Counted from the first letter of the stretch, positions 16,534 through 23,497 are shown. The stretch: DNA of 26,444 nt from an uncultured Rhodospirillaceae bacterium (GCA_900553035.1 USCC01000021.1:1-26444), one strand, 5' to 3'. The notes: generated by a model not told the origin, from the sequence alone. Made by a program: numbers and translations.

Positions 16534-16554
16534 GGCGGATTTCCGCCCTTTTTT
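16534..16554. terminator. Short GC hairpin between mutT and pilV
   Basis: GGCGG (16534-16538) / CCGCC (16543-16547) with a 4-base loop. On the plus strand it is followed by six Ts; on the minus strand it lies about 50 bases after the mutT stop and is followed by ATTTA. It may end the znuA-memo-mutT transcript before pilV. The stem is short, so this is tentative. Confidence 0.4.
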
Positions 16555-16560
16555 AAAGAA

Positions 16561-16578
16561 ATATGACAAAAGTCATAT
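16561..16578. promoter_or_regulatory. Inverted repeat ATATGAC-AAAA-GTCATAT
   Basis: Perfect 7-bp arms around four As, in the AT-rich 193-base region between mutT and pilV. It lies 21 bases after the mutT stop and about 155 bases before the pilV start. It could be a weak mRNA hairpin or an operator for a dimeric regulator; the sequence does not decide between these. Confidence 0.4.
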
Positions 16579-16598
16579 ATTAAAAATTATTCGCTTTT

Positions 16599-17018
16599 TC
16601 AATAAGTTAGAAATTGACGCAGACGTTCTGACAAAAGACCGTCAGCAGGCGGCATCGGGTATTTTTCCGGATCCAGCCCAACCGTGCGCCCCGGCGTCCA
16701 CGCGATTCGCTGACCCTCGGCCGGAATCGGATCGCCCGTCCACCGGCGGCACAGGAACAAAGGCATCACCAGGTGGAACTGACGGTACGGATGTGACGCA
16801 AAAACCAGCGGAAGACAATCCCCGGGACAGACGCCGATTTTCAGCTCCTCTTCCAGTTCGCGGCAGACCGCCTGCTCCGGCGTTTCCCCCTCTTCGATTT
16901 TTCCGCCCGGGTATTCCCACATGCCGGCCATGTTTTTGCCTTCCGGCCGCCGAGCCAGAAGAACCCGGTCTTCGGCATCCACAAGCGCCGCGGCCGCCAC
17001 CCACAGAATTTTCGTCAT
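16599..17018 (-). CDS. mutT: MutT-type Nudix hydrolase (8-oxo-dGTP diphosphatase)
   Basis: Predicted cytosolic hydrolase of 8-oxo-dGTP to 8-oxo-dGMP, which prevents oxidised guanine from entering DNA. The 139 residues carry a Nudix box from G39 to I61 (GKIEEGETPEQAVCRELEEE), with the metal-binding RELEEE at 53-58; the usual glycine near the end of the box is lysine (K60). The N-terminal and box sequence follow E. coli MutT closely (EYPGGKIEEGETPEQAV). The ATG overlaps the stop of the MEMO-AMMECR1 gene by 4 bp (ATGA), so it is translationally coupled and the last gene of the znuA operon. Other Nudix substrates are possible. Confidence 0.9.
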   Translation of the reverse strand: MTKILWVAAAALVDAEDRVLLARRPEGKNMAGMWEYPGGKIEEGETPEQAVCRELEEELKIGVCPGDCLPLVFASHPYRQFHLVMPLFLCRRWTGDPIPAEGQRIAWTPGRTVGLDPEKYPMPPADGLLSERLRQFLTY

Positions 17019-18535
17019 GTTCCCTGTCCTTTCGGTTGCCAGATAGACCCCGGATCCTCCAGATCGCCGCTGTTGATGTCGATAACCTCGAACCGGTAGA
17101 TTTTCAGCGTCGGCGACACGTAATCCGCCGGAAGAGCCGCCTTGCGCTTCAGATGAGCCAGAAATTCAGCCGGAGACGAGAACGTATCCCACACGGACGG
17201 CAGGAAAAGCCCTCGGTTCGCCCGATCACGCAGGACAAGGCCGTCCCGGTGCGGTCGGATTTTTTTCATCAGATCCGCTTCGTCCGCAAACTTCAAAGGC
17301 ATTTTCGGCGTCAGGAAAGAAATCGAAATCTCGGCCTCCTTCATTTCTTCCAAAGTCAGAGGCGCAAAACGGAAATCCTGAAACGCCGCCGCGTAAGCGT
17401 TTTCGGCCACGTCCTCCAGAAGAGAGCGCTCGGGTTCGGAAGAACCGACGCTTCCCCGAAGCATCCCGTTATGGTAAATACTGACAAATACCGCTCCGTT
17501 TTCCCGCAGTTCCGCAGGATAGCGGCTTTCCCGCAGGCGGAGAGGACGGCCGCGCTCAAAGCCGCTCAGAATCGACTGAGCCGCAATCCGAAGAAGCGCT
17601 TCCCGGTTGGTCCGGAGCGTTTCCTCCAACGCTTTTTTCCGGGTGTCGGGGTCGATTTCCGTTTCATAAACGCCGAAAGCGCCGAAACCGACGGCCCCTT
17701 CCGCGCCGGGAAACACATCCGCAGAAGTCCGCAGATCCAGCGTCCGCACCTCCATGTCGTGCTCCGCCGCGTAATGCAACAGTCCGGCCACCGCCAGCGG
17801 CGCACACATGAGCGAAGGCTTCATCGCGCCGTATTCCTTCTTTTCAATCCGCCGCGCCGTCGCTTCGTCCTTTTCCCGGGTGCGTTCCGGACTGTCCGAA
17901 TGCGACATATCCGTGGAAACAATGAGAAGCGTTTCAGGGCCGCCCCACACGGCGTCAATCAGATCCGAAACCTGTTCAACCCGGGCGTCGCCGACCAAAA
18001 TCGGCAGAATTTCAACATCTTTACCGAAAAGCGCACTGATGAACGGCAACTGCATTTCCAGGGAATACTCTGTTACATGGGGCGTATCATCGAAACTGAT
18101 GCCCGGAATCGCCGCAAGCCGATCGGCCGTTTTCCGGTCAACGGGAAAGCGTCTGTCCGGCATTTCCCAGTATCTCGCATCGGAAAGAGCCATGCCGAAG
18201 TAATTCCCCTTGTGTGCCGAACCAATCAGGACAACCCGCCGGATAAAGGGACGCGCCCAGGCCAGGGAAGCGTATCCGACCGCCGCAGAGGAACCCGAAA
18301 AATAAAGCGAATTATGCGGCACGATCAAAGCTTTGGGCATTTTCCGTCCGTCATAGCGCATCCGACCCTGCGCCTCCTCCAGCTTGAATCGGACAAGCTT
18401 GGTCAGTTCGCGAGGATCCTCGGGATAATAGGCGCCCATCGCGGCGGGGTAGCGGATTTTCTGGACGATCGGATTCTCCGCCCGCAAAGGGACGGCAAAA
18501 ACGCTCAAAAAAAGCAAAACATAAAAAAGTCTCAT
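17015..18535 (-). CDS. Secreted MEMO-AMMECR1 fusion protein
   Basis: A 506-residue fusion of two families that usually form the AmmeMemoRadiSam gene set. Residues 1-19 are a Sec signal peptide (hydrophobic core YVLLFLSVFAVP, cleavage after LRA). Residues about 28-292 are a MEMO domain with likely metal ligands H74 (VPHNSLYFSG), H108 (IGSAHKG) and C244 (MCAPLAV), plus EYSLEMQLPF and STDMSHSD. Residues about 300-485 are an AMMECR1 domain, with LRGSVG where LRGCIG is normal. The start ATG at 18535 overlaps the znuA stop by 4 bp; longer readings upstream lose the signal peptide position. Export and role in the periplasm are inferred; no reaction can be named. The radical SAM partner is not in the window. 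Confidence 0.88.
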   Translation of the reverse strand: MRLFYVLLFLSVFAVPLRAENPIVQKIRYPAAMGAYYPEDPRELTKLVRFKLEEAQGRMRYDGRKMPKALIVPHNSLYFSGSSAAVGYASLAWARPFIRRVVLIGSAHKGNYFGMALSDARYWEMPDRRFPVDRKTADRLAAIPGISFDDTPHVTEYSLEMQLPFISALFGKDVEILPILVGDARVEQVSDLIDAVWGGPETLLIVSTDMSHSDSPERTREKDEATARRIEKKEYGAMKPSLMCAPLAVAGLLHYAAEHDMEVRTLDLRTSADVFPGAEGAVGFGAFGVYETEIDPDTRKKALEETLRTNREALLRIAAQSILSGFERGRPLRLRESRYPAELRENGAVFVSIYHNGMLRGSVGSSEPERSLLEDVAENAYAAAFQDFRFAPLTLEEMKEAEISISFLTPKMPLKFADEADLMKKIRPHRDGLVLRDRANRGLFLPSVWDTFSSPAEFLAHLKRKAALPADYVSPTLKIYRFEVIDINSGDLEDPGSIWQPKGQGT

Positions 18536-19443
18536 TCGGCAGCCGGAAGTTCGGATAAACAAGCCTTCAGAGAGTGAGTCAATTTGCCGATCAATTCAAC
18601 ATAAAAATCTTTTCCGGGTGTCAGTCCTTCCCCGAGCGGATCCAGAACGCCGGTATGGACGGGAAGATTTTCACTCAGCGTTTGGACATGTTTTTCGGGC
18701 ATCTGCGGTTCCGTGAACAGACATGCAGGACCGCTTTGCTTTATTTTTTCACGAATCTGCGCAACGCGGCGCGCTCCGCCCGCGTGGTGGGCATCCGCAA
18801 CAACAGAACCGGCGGCGGGAAGATCCGCCGTTTTTTCAAAATACCGGTAAGCATCATGAAAAACGAAATACGGCTTGCCGCGCTGATCCTTTAAGGATTC
18901 CCGTGTTTCGGCGGCCAGCTGCTCCATTCGCTTTTCAAAACGCCGGGCGTTTTCGCGGTAAGTGTCGGCATGTTCGGGGTCTTCGCCGCTCAGGACTTCG
19001 GCGATTCGCCGCGCCGCCGCCGCCATGTTCGCGGGACTCAGCCAGAAATGCGGATCCGCCGTCCCTCCGCCGTTTCCATCCGCCCGGACTCCGCCGGAAA
19101 AAGCCGGGTACAGGACGACTCCCGGTGCCGTCATCAGCGCCTCGCTTCGTCCCGGCAGGCCTGAGGCTTCCACGGCTTTGGGCAGGAACGTCTCCAGATC
19201 CGGGCCGCCCCAGAACAGGACGCCGGTTTCGGACAGTTTTTTCATATCCGACGGCTTCAGCCGGTAATCATGCACGGAAACGGCCGGAGACAACAGCAGG
19301 CGGGGAGTTCCCACCCCGTCCATGACCGCCGCCGCCACGGAATGCAACGGAGCAATCGACACCGTTACGGACGGTACGGCCGCCGCGCAGATTCCCGCAC
19401 CGCCGAAAAAGGACAGCAAAAAGCCGATAAACCTGATTATCAT
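18532..19443 (-). CDS. znuA: Zinc ABC transporter substrate-binding protein
   Basis: Periplasmic zinc-binding protein that delivers Zn(II) to ZnuBC. The 303 residues start with a signal peptide (about 1-22). Metal ligands typical of the family are visible: H58 (SVHDY), H132 (DPHFWLSP), H196 (FHDAYR) and D268 (LDPLGEG), with TEPQ before. C241 and C295 could form the conserved disulfide. The loop before DPHFW (about 116-129), which is long and His-rich in ZnuA of E. coli, is short and Gly-rich here with no histidine. The 92-base divergent region shared with zur contains a Zur-box-like site. It is the first gene of the operon with MEMO-AMMECR1 and mutT. Confidence 0.93.
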   Translation of the reverse strand: MIIRFIGFLLSFFGGAGICAAAVPSVTVSIAPLHSVAAAVMDGVGTPRLLLSPAVSVHDYRLKPSDMKKLSETGVLFWGGPDLETFLPKAVEASGLPGRSEALMTAPGVVLYPAFSGGVRADGNGGGTADPHFWLSPANMAAAARRIAEVLSGEDPEHADTYRENARRFEKRMEQLAAETRESLKDQRGKPYFVFHDAYRYFEKTADLPAAGSVVADAHHAGGARRVAQIREKIKQSGPACLFTEPQMPEKHVQTLSENLPVHTGVLDPLGEGLTPGKDFYVELIGKLTHSLKACLSELPAAE

Positions 19444-19470
19444 AAAAAAAATCCCACCGTTTCGGTTTAT

Positions 19471-19488
19471 GATGTAATATTATCACGC
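19471..19488. promoter_or_regulatory. Zur operator candidate between znuA and zur
   Basis: GATGTAATATTATCACGC lies in the middle of the 91-base divergent region. It resembles the gammaproteobacterial Zur-box (AATGTTATAATATCAC type) at most positions, and TGAT/ATCA flanks form an imperfect inverted repeat. Its position between divergent znuA and zur-znuCB operons is where a shared Zur operator is expected. Promoter elements of both operons would overlap it, but I could not place them with confidence. Confidence 0.6.
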
Positions 19489-19534
19489 AATATACAGGAA
19501 TACACTCTTCTTAAGGAAAAACAAGGTAGCCGAT

Positions 19535-20026
19535 ATGAGTCCGTCAAAAATGCCGAAGAAAACCAGAAAGTCGTGCTTTGAAACGAACGGCCGGCCGGAA
19601 AGCACCGCCAGCGCCCTGAGCGAAGCACAGGAACTGTGTGCCGCGCGGGGTCGGCGCCTGACGGATCTGCGCCATGCCGTCCTGCAGGAAATATGGCGTT
19701 CTGAAAACCCCGCCGGCGCCTATGAGATTCTGGCGGCGCTGAAAAATGATTTTCCCAAGGCCGCTCCCATCAGCATTTACCGCGCGCTGGATTTTCTGAC
19801 GGAAAACGGGCTTATTCACCGGCTGAACAGCCTGAACGCCTTTATCGGATGCCGCCGGCCGGCGGAAAAGCATGTCCCGGCATTTCTGGTCTGTTCCGTC
19901 TGCGGCCGCGCCGATGAAATCAAGGCGGACAAGGCGTTTAAGGAACTGAAAAAGGAAACGGGAAAATTCAAGGCAAAATCCGTGGCCATCGAAATTTTCG
20001 GAGTCTGTCCGTCGTGCCGGAAATGA
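19535..20026 (+). CDS. zur: Zinc uptake regulator, Fur family
   Basis: Zn(II)-responsive repressor, 163 residues, that should shut off zinc uptake when zinc is sufficient. The winged-helix DNA-reading part includes GRRLTDLRHAVL (39-50) and ISIYRALDFLTENGLIHRL (79-97). The structural zinc site is C120-x-x-C123 and C158-x-x-C161; C106 and H113 are candidates for the sensing site. A basic N-terminal extension of about 30 residues precedes the usual start. The ATG has AAGG 8-9 bases upstream. The identity as Zur rather than Fur or PerR rests on the znuC-znuB neighbours directly downstream and znuA divergent. Confidence 0.92.
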   Translation: MSPSKMPKKTRKSCFETNGRPESTASALSEAQELCAARGRRLTDLRHAVLQEIWRSENPAGAYEILAALKNDFPKAAPISIYRALDFLTENGLIHRLNSLNAFIGCRRPAEKHVPAFLVCSVCGRADEIKADKAFKELKKETGKFKAKSVAIEIFGVCPSCRK

Positions 20027-20766
20027 ATGAGCCTTTAGCCGTTTTAAAGAATATTTCTCTGAAATCGGACGGGCTGACCATCCTGGATGATGTTTCGCTG
20101 ACGATTCCCGCGGGCGAGATTGTGACTCTGATCGGTCCGAACGGCGCGGGAAAAACTTCACTGCTGAAAATCATTCTGGGCATCATCCCGCCGACGTCCG
20201 GGGAAATCATCCGTAAAAAAGGACTGGCGATCGGCTATGTCCCGCAGAAAATAAGCATCTCAACGGCCATCCCTCTGAGCGTCGAACGATTCCTGAACCT
20301 CGGGCGGACATATCCGGCCGACGACCTGAACCGCGTTTTGGAAGAAACGCACATCCCCCATCTGCTGTACCGGGATATCCATCCCCTGTCGGGCGGCGAG
20401 ATGCAACGCGTCCTGCTGGCACGCGCCCTGCTTCAGAAACCCGCGCTTCTGGTCCTCGATGAACCGGCGCAGGGGCTTGATCCTGTCGGGGAGGAAAAGT
20501 TCTATGCGCTTCTGTACCATCTGAACAAAGAGCGGGGATGCGCCATCCTGATGGTTTCCCACGATCTGCATGTCGTCATGGCGAATACGCATCAGGTCAT
20601 TTGCCTGAACCGCCATATCTGCTGCCGCGGGCGTCCCGACGAAATTATTTCGTTGCCCGGTTATGCGTCGCTTTTCGGTGACAGGCATTCACACCTGGCC
20701 CTTTACACGCACCAGCACACGCATGCGCACGAACCGGACGGAAGGATAAAACATGCCGTGGAATGA
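20023..20766 (+). CDS. znuC: Zinc ABC transporter ATP-binding protein
   Basis: Cytoplasmic ATPase subunit that powers zinc import through ZnuB. The 247 residues have Walker A GPNGAGKTS (38-46), Q-loop VPQK (73-76), signature LSGGEMQRV (122-130), Walker B ALLVLDEP (141-148) and H-loop H180. The C-terminal tail is His-rich (H222, H224, H230, H232, H234, H236, H244), a likely metal-binding or sensing element found in ZnuC-type proteins. I chose the ATG at 20023, whose ATGA overlaps the zur stop; a GTG at 20014 is also in frame. Confidence 0.94.
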   Translation: MNEPLAVLKNISLKSDGLTILDDVSLTIPAGEIVTLIGPNGAGKTSLLKIILGIIPPTSGEIIRKKGLAIGYVPQKISISTAIPLSVERFLNLGRTYPADDLNRVLEETHIPHLLYRDIHPLSGGEMQRVLLARALLQKPALLVLDEPAQGLDPVGEEKFYALLYHLNKERGCAILMVSHDLHVVMANTHQVICLNRHICCRGRPDEIISLPGYASLFGDRHSHLALYTHQHTHAHEPDGRIKHAVE

Positions 20767-21559
20767 CGTTTTCCTGTGGCGGAGCTGGGTTGCCTCCTTG
20801 ATTATGGCGGCTCTGGCCAGCCCTGTCGGGTGCCTGATGATCTGGCGGCGGATGGCGTATTTCAGCGATACGCTGTCGCATTCGGCGCTGACCGGGATTA
20901 TGCTCGGCCTGATGCTGGGTGTCAGCCAGAACATTGGCGTTTTCACGCTTGTCTGTCTTCTGGCGCTGATTTTTTCAAAAATATCGCACCGGTTCATCAT
21001 CGGCGTTGATCTTTTGTTGCTGATTGTCGGTCAGACGGCTCTGTGCATCGGCATCATCGGCCTGTCCTATATGGAAAATGTCCGTTCGGATCTGATGGGT
21101 TATCTGTTCGGCGATGTGCTTTCCGTGACGAATCGTGATCTGGTTTTCATTTTGTGCGCCGGCGGGGTCTGTGCCGTGCTTCTGGCTCTGAACTGGCGGA
21201 AACAGGTGTTTGTCGCCGTCAGCCCCGATATTGCCCAGAGTGAAGGGGTGCCTCTTGAAGGACCGTCCGCGCTTTTTATGCTGATTACGGCCCTTTTCGT
21301 TGCGTTGGCTCTGAAAACGACGGGACTTCTGCTGGTTTCCGCGCTTCTGATCATTCCTCCGGCGACGGCTCGTTTCTTTTCAAAAACGCCGGAACAGATG
21401 GCTTTTCTGGGAAGCCTGATCGGCATCGCGGGCGTGACGGCCGGGATGGCGGCGTCGGCTCTGTGGGACGCTCCGGCGGCGCCGGCCATGGAAACGGCGT
21501 GTGCATTCCTGTTTTCTGCGGCCTGTGTCCATGACCGCTGTCACAAAAAAATCATATGA
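20753..21559 (+). CDS. znuB: Zinc ABC transporter permease
   Basis: Integral inner-membrane channel subunit of the zinc importer, 268 residues with about eight hydrophobic segments. The sequence shows the family pattern GCLMIWRRMAYFSDTLSHSALTGIMLG near the N-terminus and LLLVSALLIIPPATARFFSKTP in the second half. It overlaps znuC by 14 bp and has GGAAGGA within znuC as ribosome binding site, so expression is coupled. It is the last gene of the zur-znuC-znuB operon; no clear terminator is seen in the 67 bases before the next gene. Confidence 0.94.
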   Translation: MPWNDVFLWRSWVASLIMAALASPVGCLMIWRRMAYFSDTLSHSALTGIMLGLMLGVSQNIGVFTLVCLLALIFSKISHRFIIGVDLLLLIVGQTALCIGIIGLSYMENVRSDLMGYLFGDVLSVTNRDLVFILCAGGVCAVLLALNWRKQVFVAVSPDIAQSEGVPLEGPSALFMLITALFVALALKTTGLLLVSALLIIPPATARFFSKTPEQMAFLGSLIGIAGVTAGMAASALWDAPAAPAMETACAFLFSAACVHDRCHKKII

Positions 21560-21600
21560 ACCTGCTTGCATAAAAGGCCTTCATTAGTTTACATTTAAGT

Positions 21601-21612
21601 ATCTTATAAGAT
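21601..21612. promoter_or_regulatory. Perfect 12-bp palindrome upstream of the secretion ATPase
   Basis: ATCTTATAAGAT is perfectly palindromic and ends 14 bases before the ATPase start codon, in an AT-rich 67-base gap. It could be an operator or part of a promoter (TATAAG). The function is not shown by the sequence. Confidence 0.35.
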
Positions 21613-21626
21613 GGACGGATTTTAAA

Positions 21627-22598
21627 ATGGCAAAAATTGAAGACCAGCTGTTTTCAGATATTTACTTCACTCCTGAAAACATTGCTTATGTCCACGACGG
21701 CGAAACCCGCTACGGCTTGAAAGAGCTTTACGCGGATGACTTGCCGCAGTTCAGGGAAGCTCTTGAGGCGGCCTACAGCGGGCGATCCAGTTATTCGCTT
21801 TCGTTCGGCGCCACAATGTACCGTGTCGAACGCGTTGCCACACTGACGGGCGTTCATTATTCGGCGCGCCGCATGCCGCGTAAAACGCCGGATGTGACAC
21901 GTCTTGGCCTGCCCGAAAGCCTGACAAACCATTTGATTTCACTGAACCGCGAATCCGGTCTTCTCCTGTGGGGCGGCCCGACCGGCGCCGGAAAGACGAC
22001 TTCCGTTTCCTGCCTTTTGCGTAAATACATGGAACGTGAAGGCGGGTTTGCCTATACGATTGAAGATCCTCCCGAACTGCCGCTGGACGGTATTTATCAG
22101 TCCAAGCGCGGCGGCCTCGGACTGTGCAAGCAGACGGAACCCGTCAACAACGACTGGGGCGAATCCCTGAAGTCCGTCCTGCGTTGCCGTCCGCGCTACA
22201 TTCTGGTGGGTGAAATTCGTACGCCCGAAGGCGCAAGTCAGGTTCTGCGCGCCGCGACCAGCGGACACCTGGTGTTGTCCACCATCCATGCCAACAGCGT
22301 TGAAGACGCTCTGAACTCTGTCGTCAAATACGCGACAGCCGCCGGCCTGAACGAAGAACTGGCCGCCGACCTTCTGGGGCGCGGCATTCTGGGCGTCGTG
22401 CATCAGAAGCTGCAGGGCATCAAAACAATGTTCCCCGAACTGCGGTTTGTTTTCGCGAATCCGGATCCGACGGTTGCAGACCAGTTGCGCGTTTCGATCC
22501 GCGACCGTCAGATGTCTCTGGGTACCCTTATGGAGGCTCAGTCGGCTCGCATGTTCCAGGGCAAGCCCCTGTTCCGGGATCCGGACGCTTCAAAATAA
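21627..22598 (+). CDS. PilT/DotB-like secretion or pilus ATPase
   Basis: Hexameric cytoplasmic ATPase of the VirB11/PilT/GspE superfamily, 323 residues, that would drive pilus retraction or type IVB secretion. Visible motifs: Walker A GPTGAGKTT (117-125), Asp box YTIEDPPE (143-150), Walker B ILVGEIR (192-198) and His box TSGHLVLSTIHAN (211-223). The N-terminal 100 residues form a short PAS-like/N1 domain. It is in the size range of PilT, DotB and the IncI TraJ proteins, and I cannot separate these by eye. It stands alone behind znuB; with the PilV/PilM-like genes 5 kb away it may serve the same thin-pilus or T4BSS-like machine. A terminator follows directly. Confidence 0.85.
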   Translation: MAKIEDQLFSDIYFTPENIAYVHDGETRYGLKELYADDLPQFREALEAAYSGRSSYSLSFGATMYRVERVATLTGVHYSARRMPRKTPDVTRLGLPESLTNHLISLNRESGLLLWGGPTGAGKTTSVSCLLRKYMEREGGFAYTIEDPPELPLDGIYQSKRGGLGLCKQTEPVNNDWGESLKSVLRCRPRYILVGEIRTPEGASQVLRAATSGHLVLSTIHANSVEDALNSVVKYATAAGLNEELAADLLGRGILGVVHQKLQGIKTMFPELRFVFANPDPTVADQLRVSIRDRQMSLGTLMEAQSARMFQGKPLFRDPDASK

Positions 22599-22604
22599 AT
22601 TCAA

Positions 22605-22627
22605 ACGGCGCTCCGGCGCCGTTTTTT
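22605..22627 (+). terminator. Terminator after the secretion ATPase gene
   Basis: Perfect 7-bp stem ACGGCGC (22605-22611) / GCGCCGT (22616-22622) with loop TCCG, followed by six Ts (22622-22627), six bases after the stop codon. Confidence 0.85.
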
Positions 22628-22893
22628 ATCTCTGTATCCGCTTTTCGTGATACGCCGGGTGCGTTCAGAACTGTCCTTTCTTCAGCCCGCCGGCTTCTTA
22701 AAAAAGCCTGAAAATGCTCTTTCGGTACAGGGTTCAGACGGATAGGGTCGATGCACAAAACCGTGGCGGCACGGATCGGATGGCTCTGGTCGGGAAAGAC
22801 TCTGCGGAAGGTTCGGAAAAGGCCGCCCTGACAGATGAATATGAAATATCGCCCGGCTGAAAAGAAGCGGCTGCGGAACACCCGGAGTATGCA
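22628..22893. other. Intergenic stretch without a supported gene
   Basis: The 341 bases between the ATPase stop (22598) and the gpt stop (22940) are flanked by two convergent terminators. Between the hairpins I see no ribosome binding site plus start that gives a credible protein. One minus-strand frame is open across the stretch and beyond it at both ends, with some protein-like sequence (IRAATVLCIDPIRLNP), but it has no start of its own and overlaps both neighbours antisense. It may be a decayed gene remnant or chance. Confidence 0.6.
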
Positions 22894-22919
22894 AAAAGCC
22901 CGCCATGAAGCGGGCTTTT
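22894..22919 (-). terminator. Terminator after gpt
   Basis: Perfect 10-bp stem AAAAGCCCGC (22894-22903) / GCGGGCTTTT (22910-22919) with a 6-base loop, 20 bases after the gpt stop codon. On the minus strand it ends in a run of five Ts; on the plus strand in four, so it could act in both directions. Confidence 0.85.
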
Positions 22920-22939
22920 GAAAATGCGGACGAACCGTT

Positions 22940-23410
22940 CTATTTGCGGCGCGCCATCGGTGAAGCCGGAGAAAGCTCGGCTTCCCACGGAAACAGAATC
23001 CAGACATCCTGATCAACGGGAACAACGAAGTCATCAACGACTTCCTGCCCCTGCGGTTTGGCGTACATTGTGACAAAGTAGGCTTTGGGCATCATTTCGC
23101 GGATAATCCGTCCCGTACGCCCCGAATCAACCAGATCGTCAACCACCAGAACGCCTTCACCGTCGCCTTCAGGCATTTTCAGAATGGAGGCTTCGCTCCC
23201 GCGTGTTTCTTCGTCATAGCTGGAAACGCAGATCGTGTCGATCCAGCGGATCTCAAGTTCACGAGCCAAAACAGCCGCCGGGAAAAGACCGCCGCGCGTC
23301 ACGCAGACAATTTTCTTCAAATCTTCCCGGTCCAGCAGGCGGGCAGCCAAAGCGCGGGCGTCCCTGTGAAACTGTTCCCAAGAAATGGTCAAATACCGAG
23401 GTTCCGTCAT
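22940..23410 (-). CDS. gpt: Xanthine-guanine phosphoribosyltransferase
   Basis: Purine salvage enzyme, converts guanine, xanthine and less well hypoxanthine plus PRPP to the nucleotide. The 156 residues follow E. coli Gpt through most of their length: ARLLDREDLKKIVCVTRGGL, PAAVLARELEIRWIDTICVSSYD, EGDGEGVLVVDDLVDSGRTG (82-100, the PRPP-binding loop at 89-100), and VDDFVVPVDQDVWILFPWE. I chose the ATG at 23410, which has GGAG nine bases upstream; an ATG at 23425 has no ribosome binding site. It lies 97 bases downstream of the TlpA-like gene on the same strand, but two small hairpins occur in between. Cytosolic or peripheral at the inner membrane. Confidence 0.95.
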   Translation of the reverse strand: MTEPRYLTISWEQFHRDARALAARLLDREDLKKIVCVTRGGLFPAAVLARELEIRWIDTICVSSYDEETRGSEASILKMPEGDGEGVLVVDDLVDSGRTGRIIREMMPKAYFVTMYAKPQGQEVVDDFVVPVDQDVWILFPWEAELSPASPMARRK

Positions 23411-23447
23411 TCTTCTATACTCCATCGGGTTCCGAGTGCAGGAAAAA

Positions 23448-23497
23448 CTCCTTTTACTTCTTTTTGAAGGAGAATCAAGCTCTTTTCAAAAAAGAGC
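23448..23497. other. Two small hairpins between the TlpA-like gene and gpt
   Basis: CTCCTT (23448-23453) / AAGGAG (23467-23472) and the stronger GCTCTTTT (23479-23486) / AAAAGAGC (23490-23497). On the minus strand neither is followed by a clear T run, so these are weak terminator or mRNA-processing candidates at most. Confidence 0.35.

Noticed and set aside
18536..18562. Longer N-terminus of the MEMO-AMMECR1 fusion
   Set aside because: The ATG that overlaps the znuA stop gives a clean signal peptide; the longer form would put nine polar residues in front.
16532..18577. Long plus-strand open frame of 681 codons opposite mutT and the MEMO-AMMECR1 gene
   Set aside because: It is antisense to two genes with clear family motifs, has an Arg/Pro-rich composition typical of shadow frames in GC-rich DNA, and shows no recognisable domain.
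22528..23076. Minus-strand frame of 182 codons across the ATPase-gpt gap
   Set aside because: It runs through both terminators and into both neighbours in other frames; a part looks protein-like, but there is no ribosome binding site and no family.
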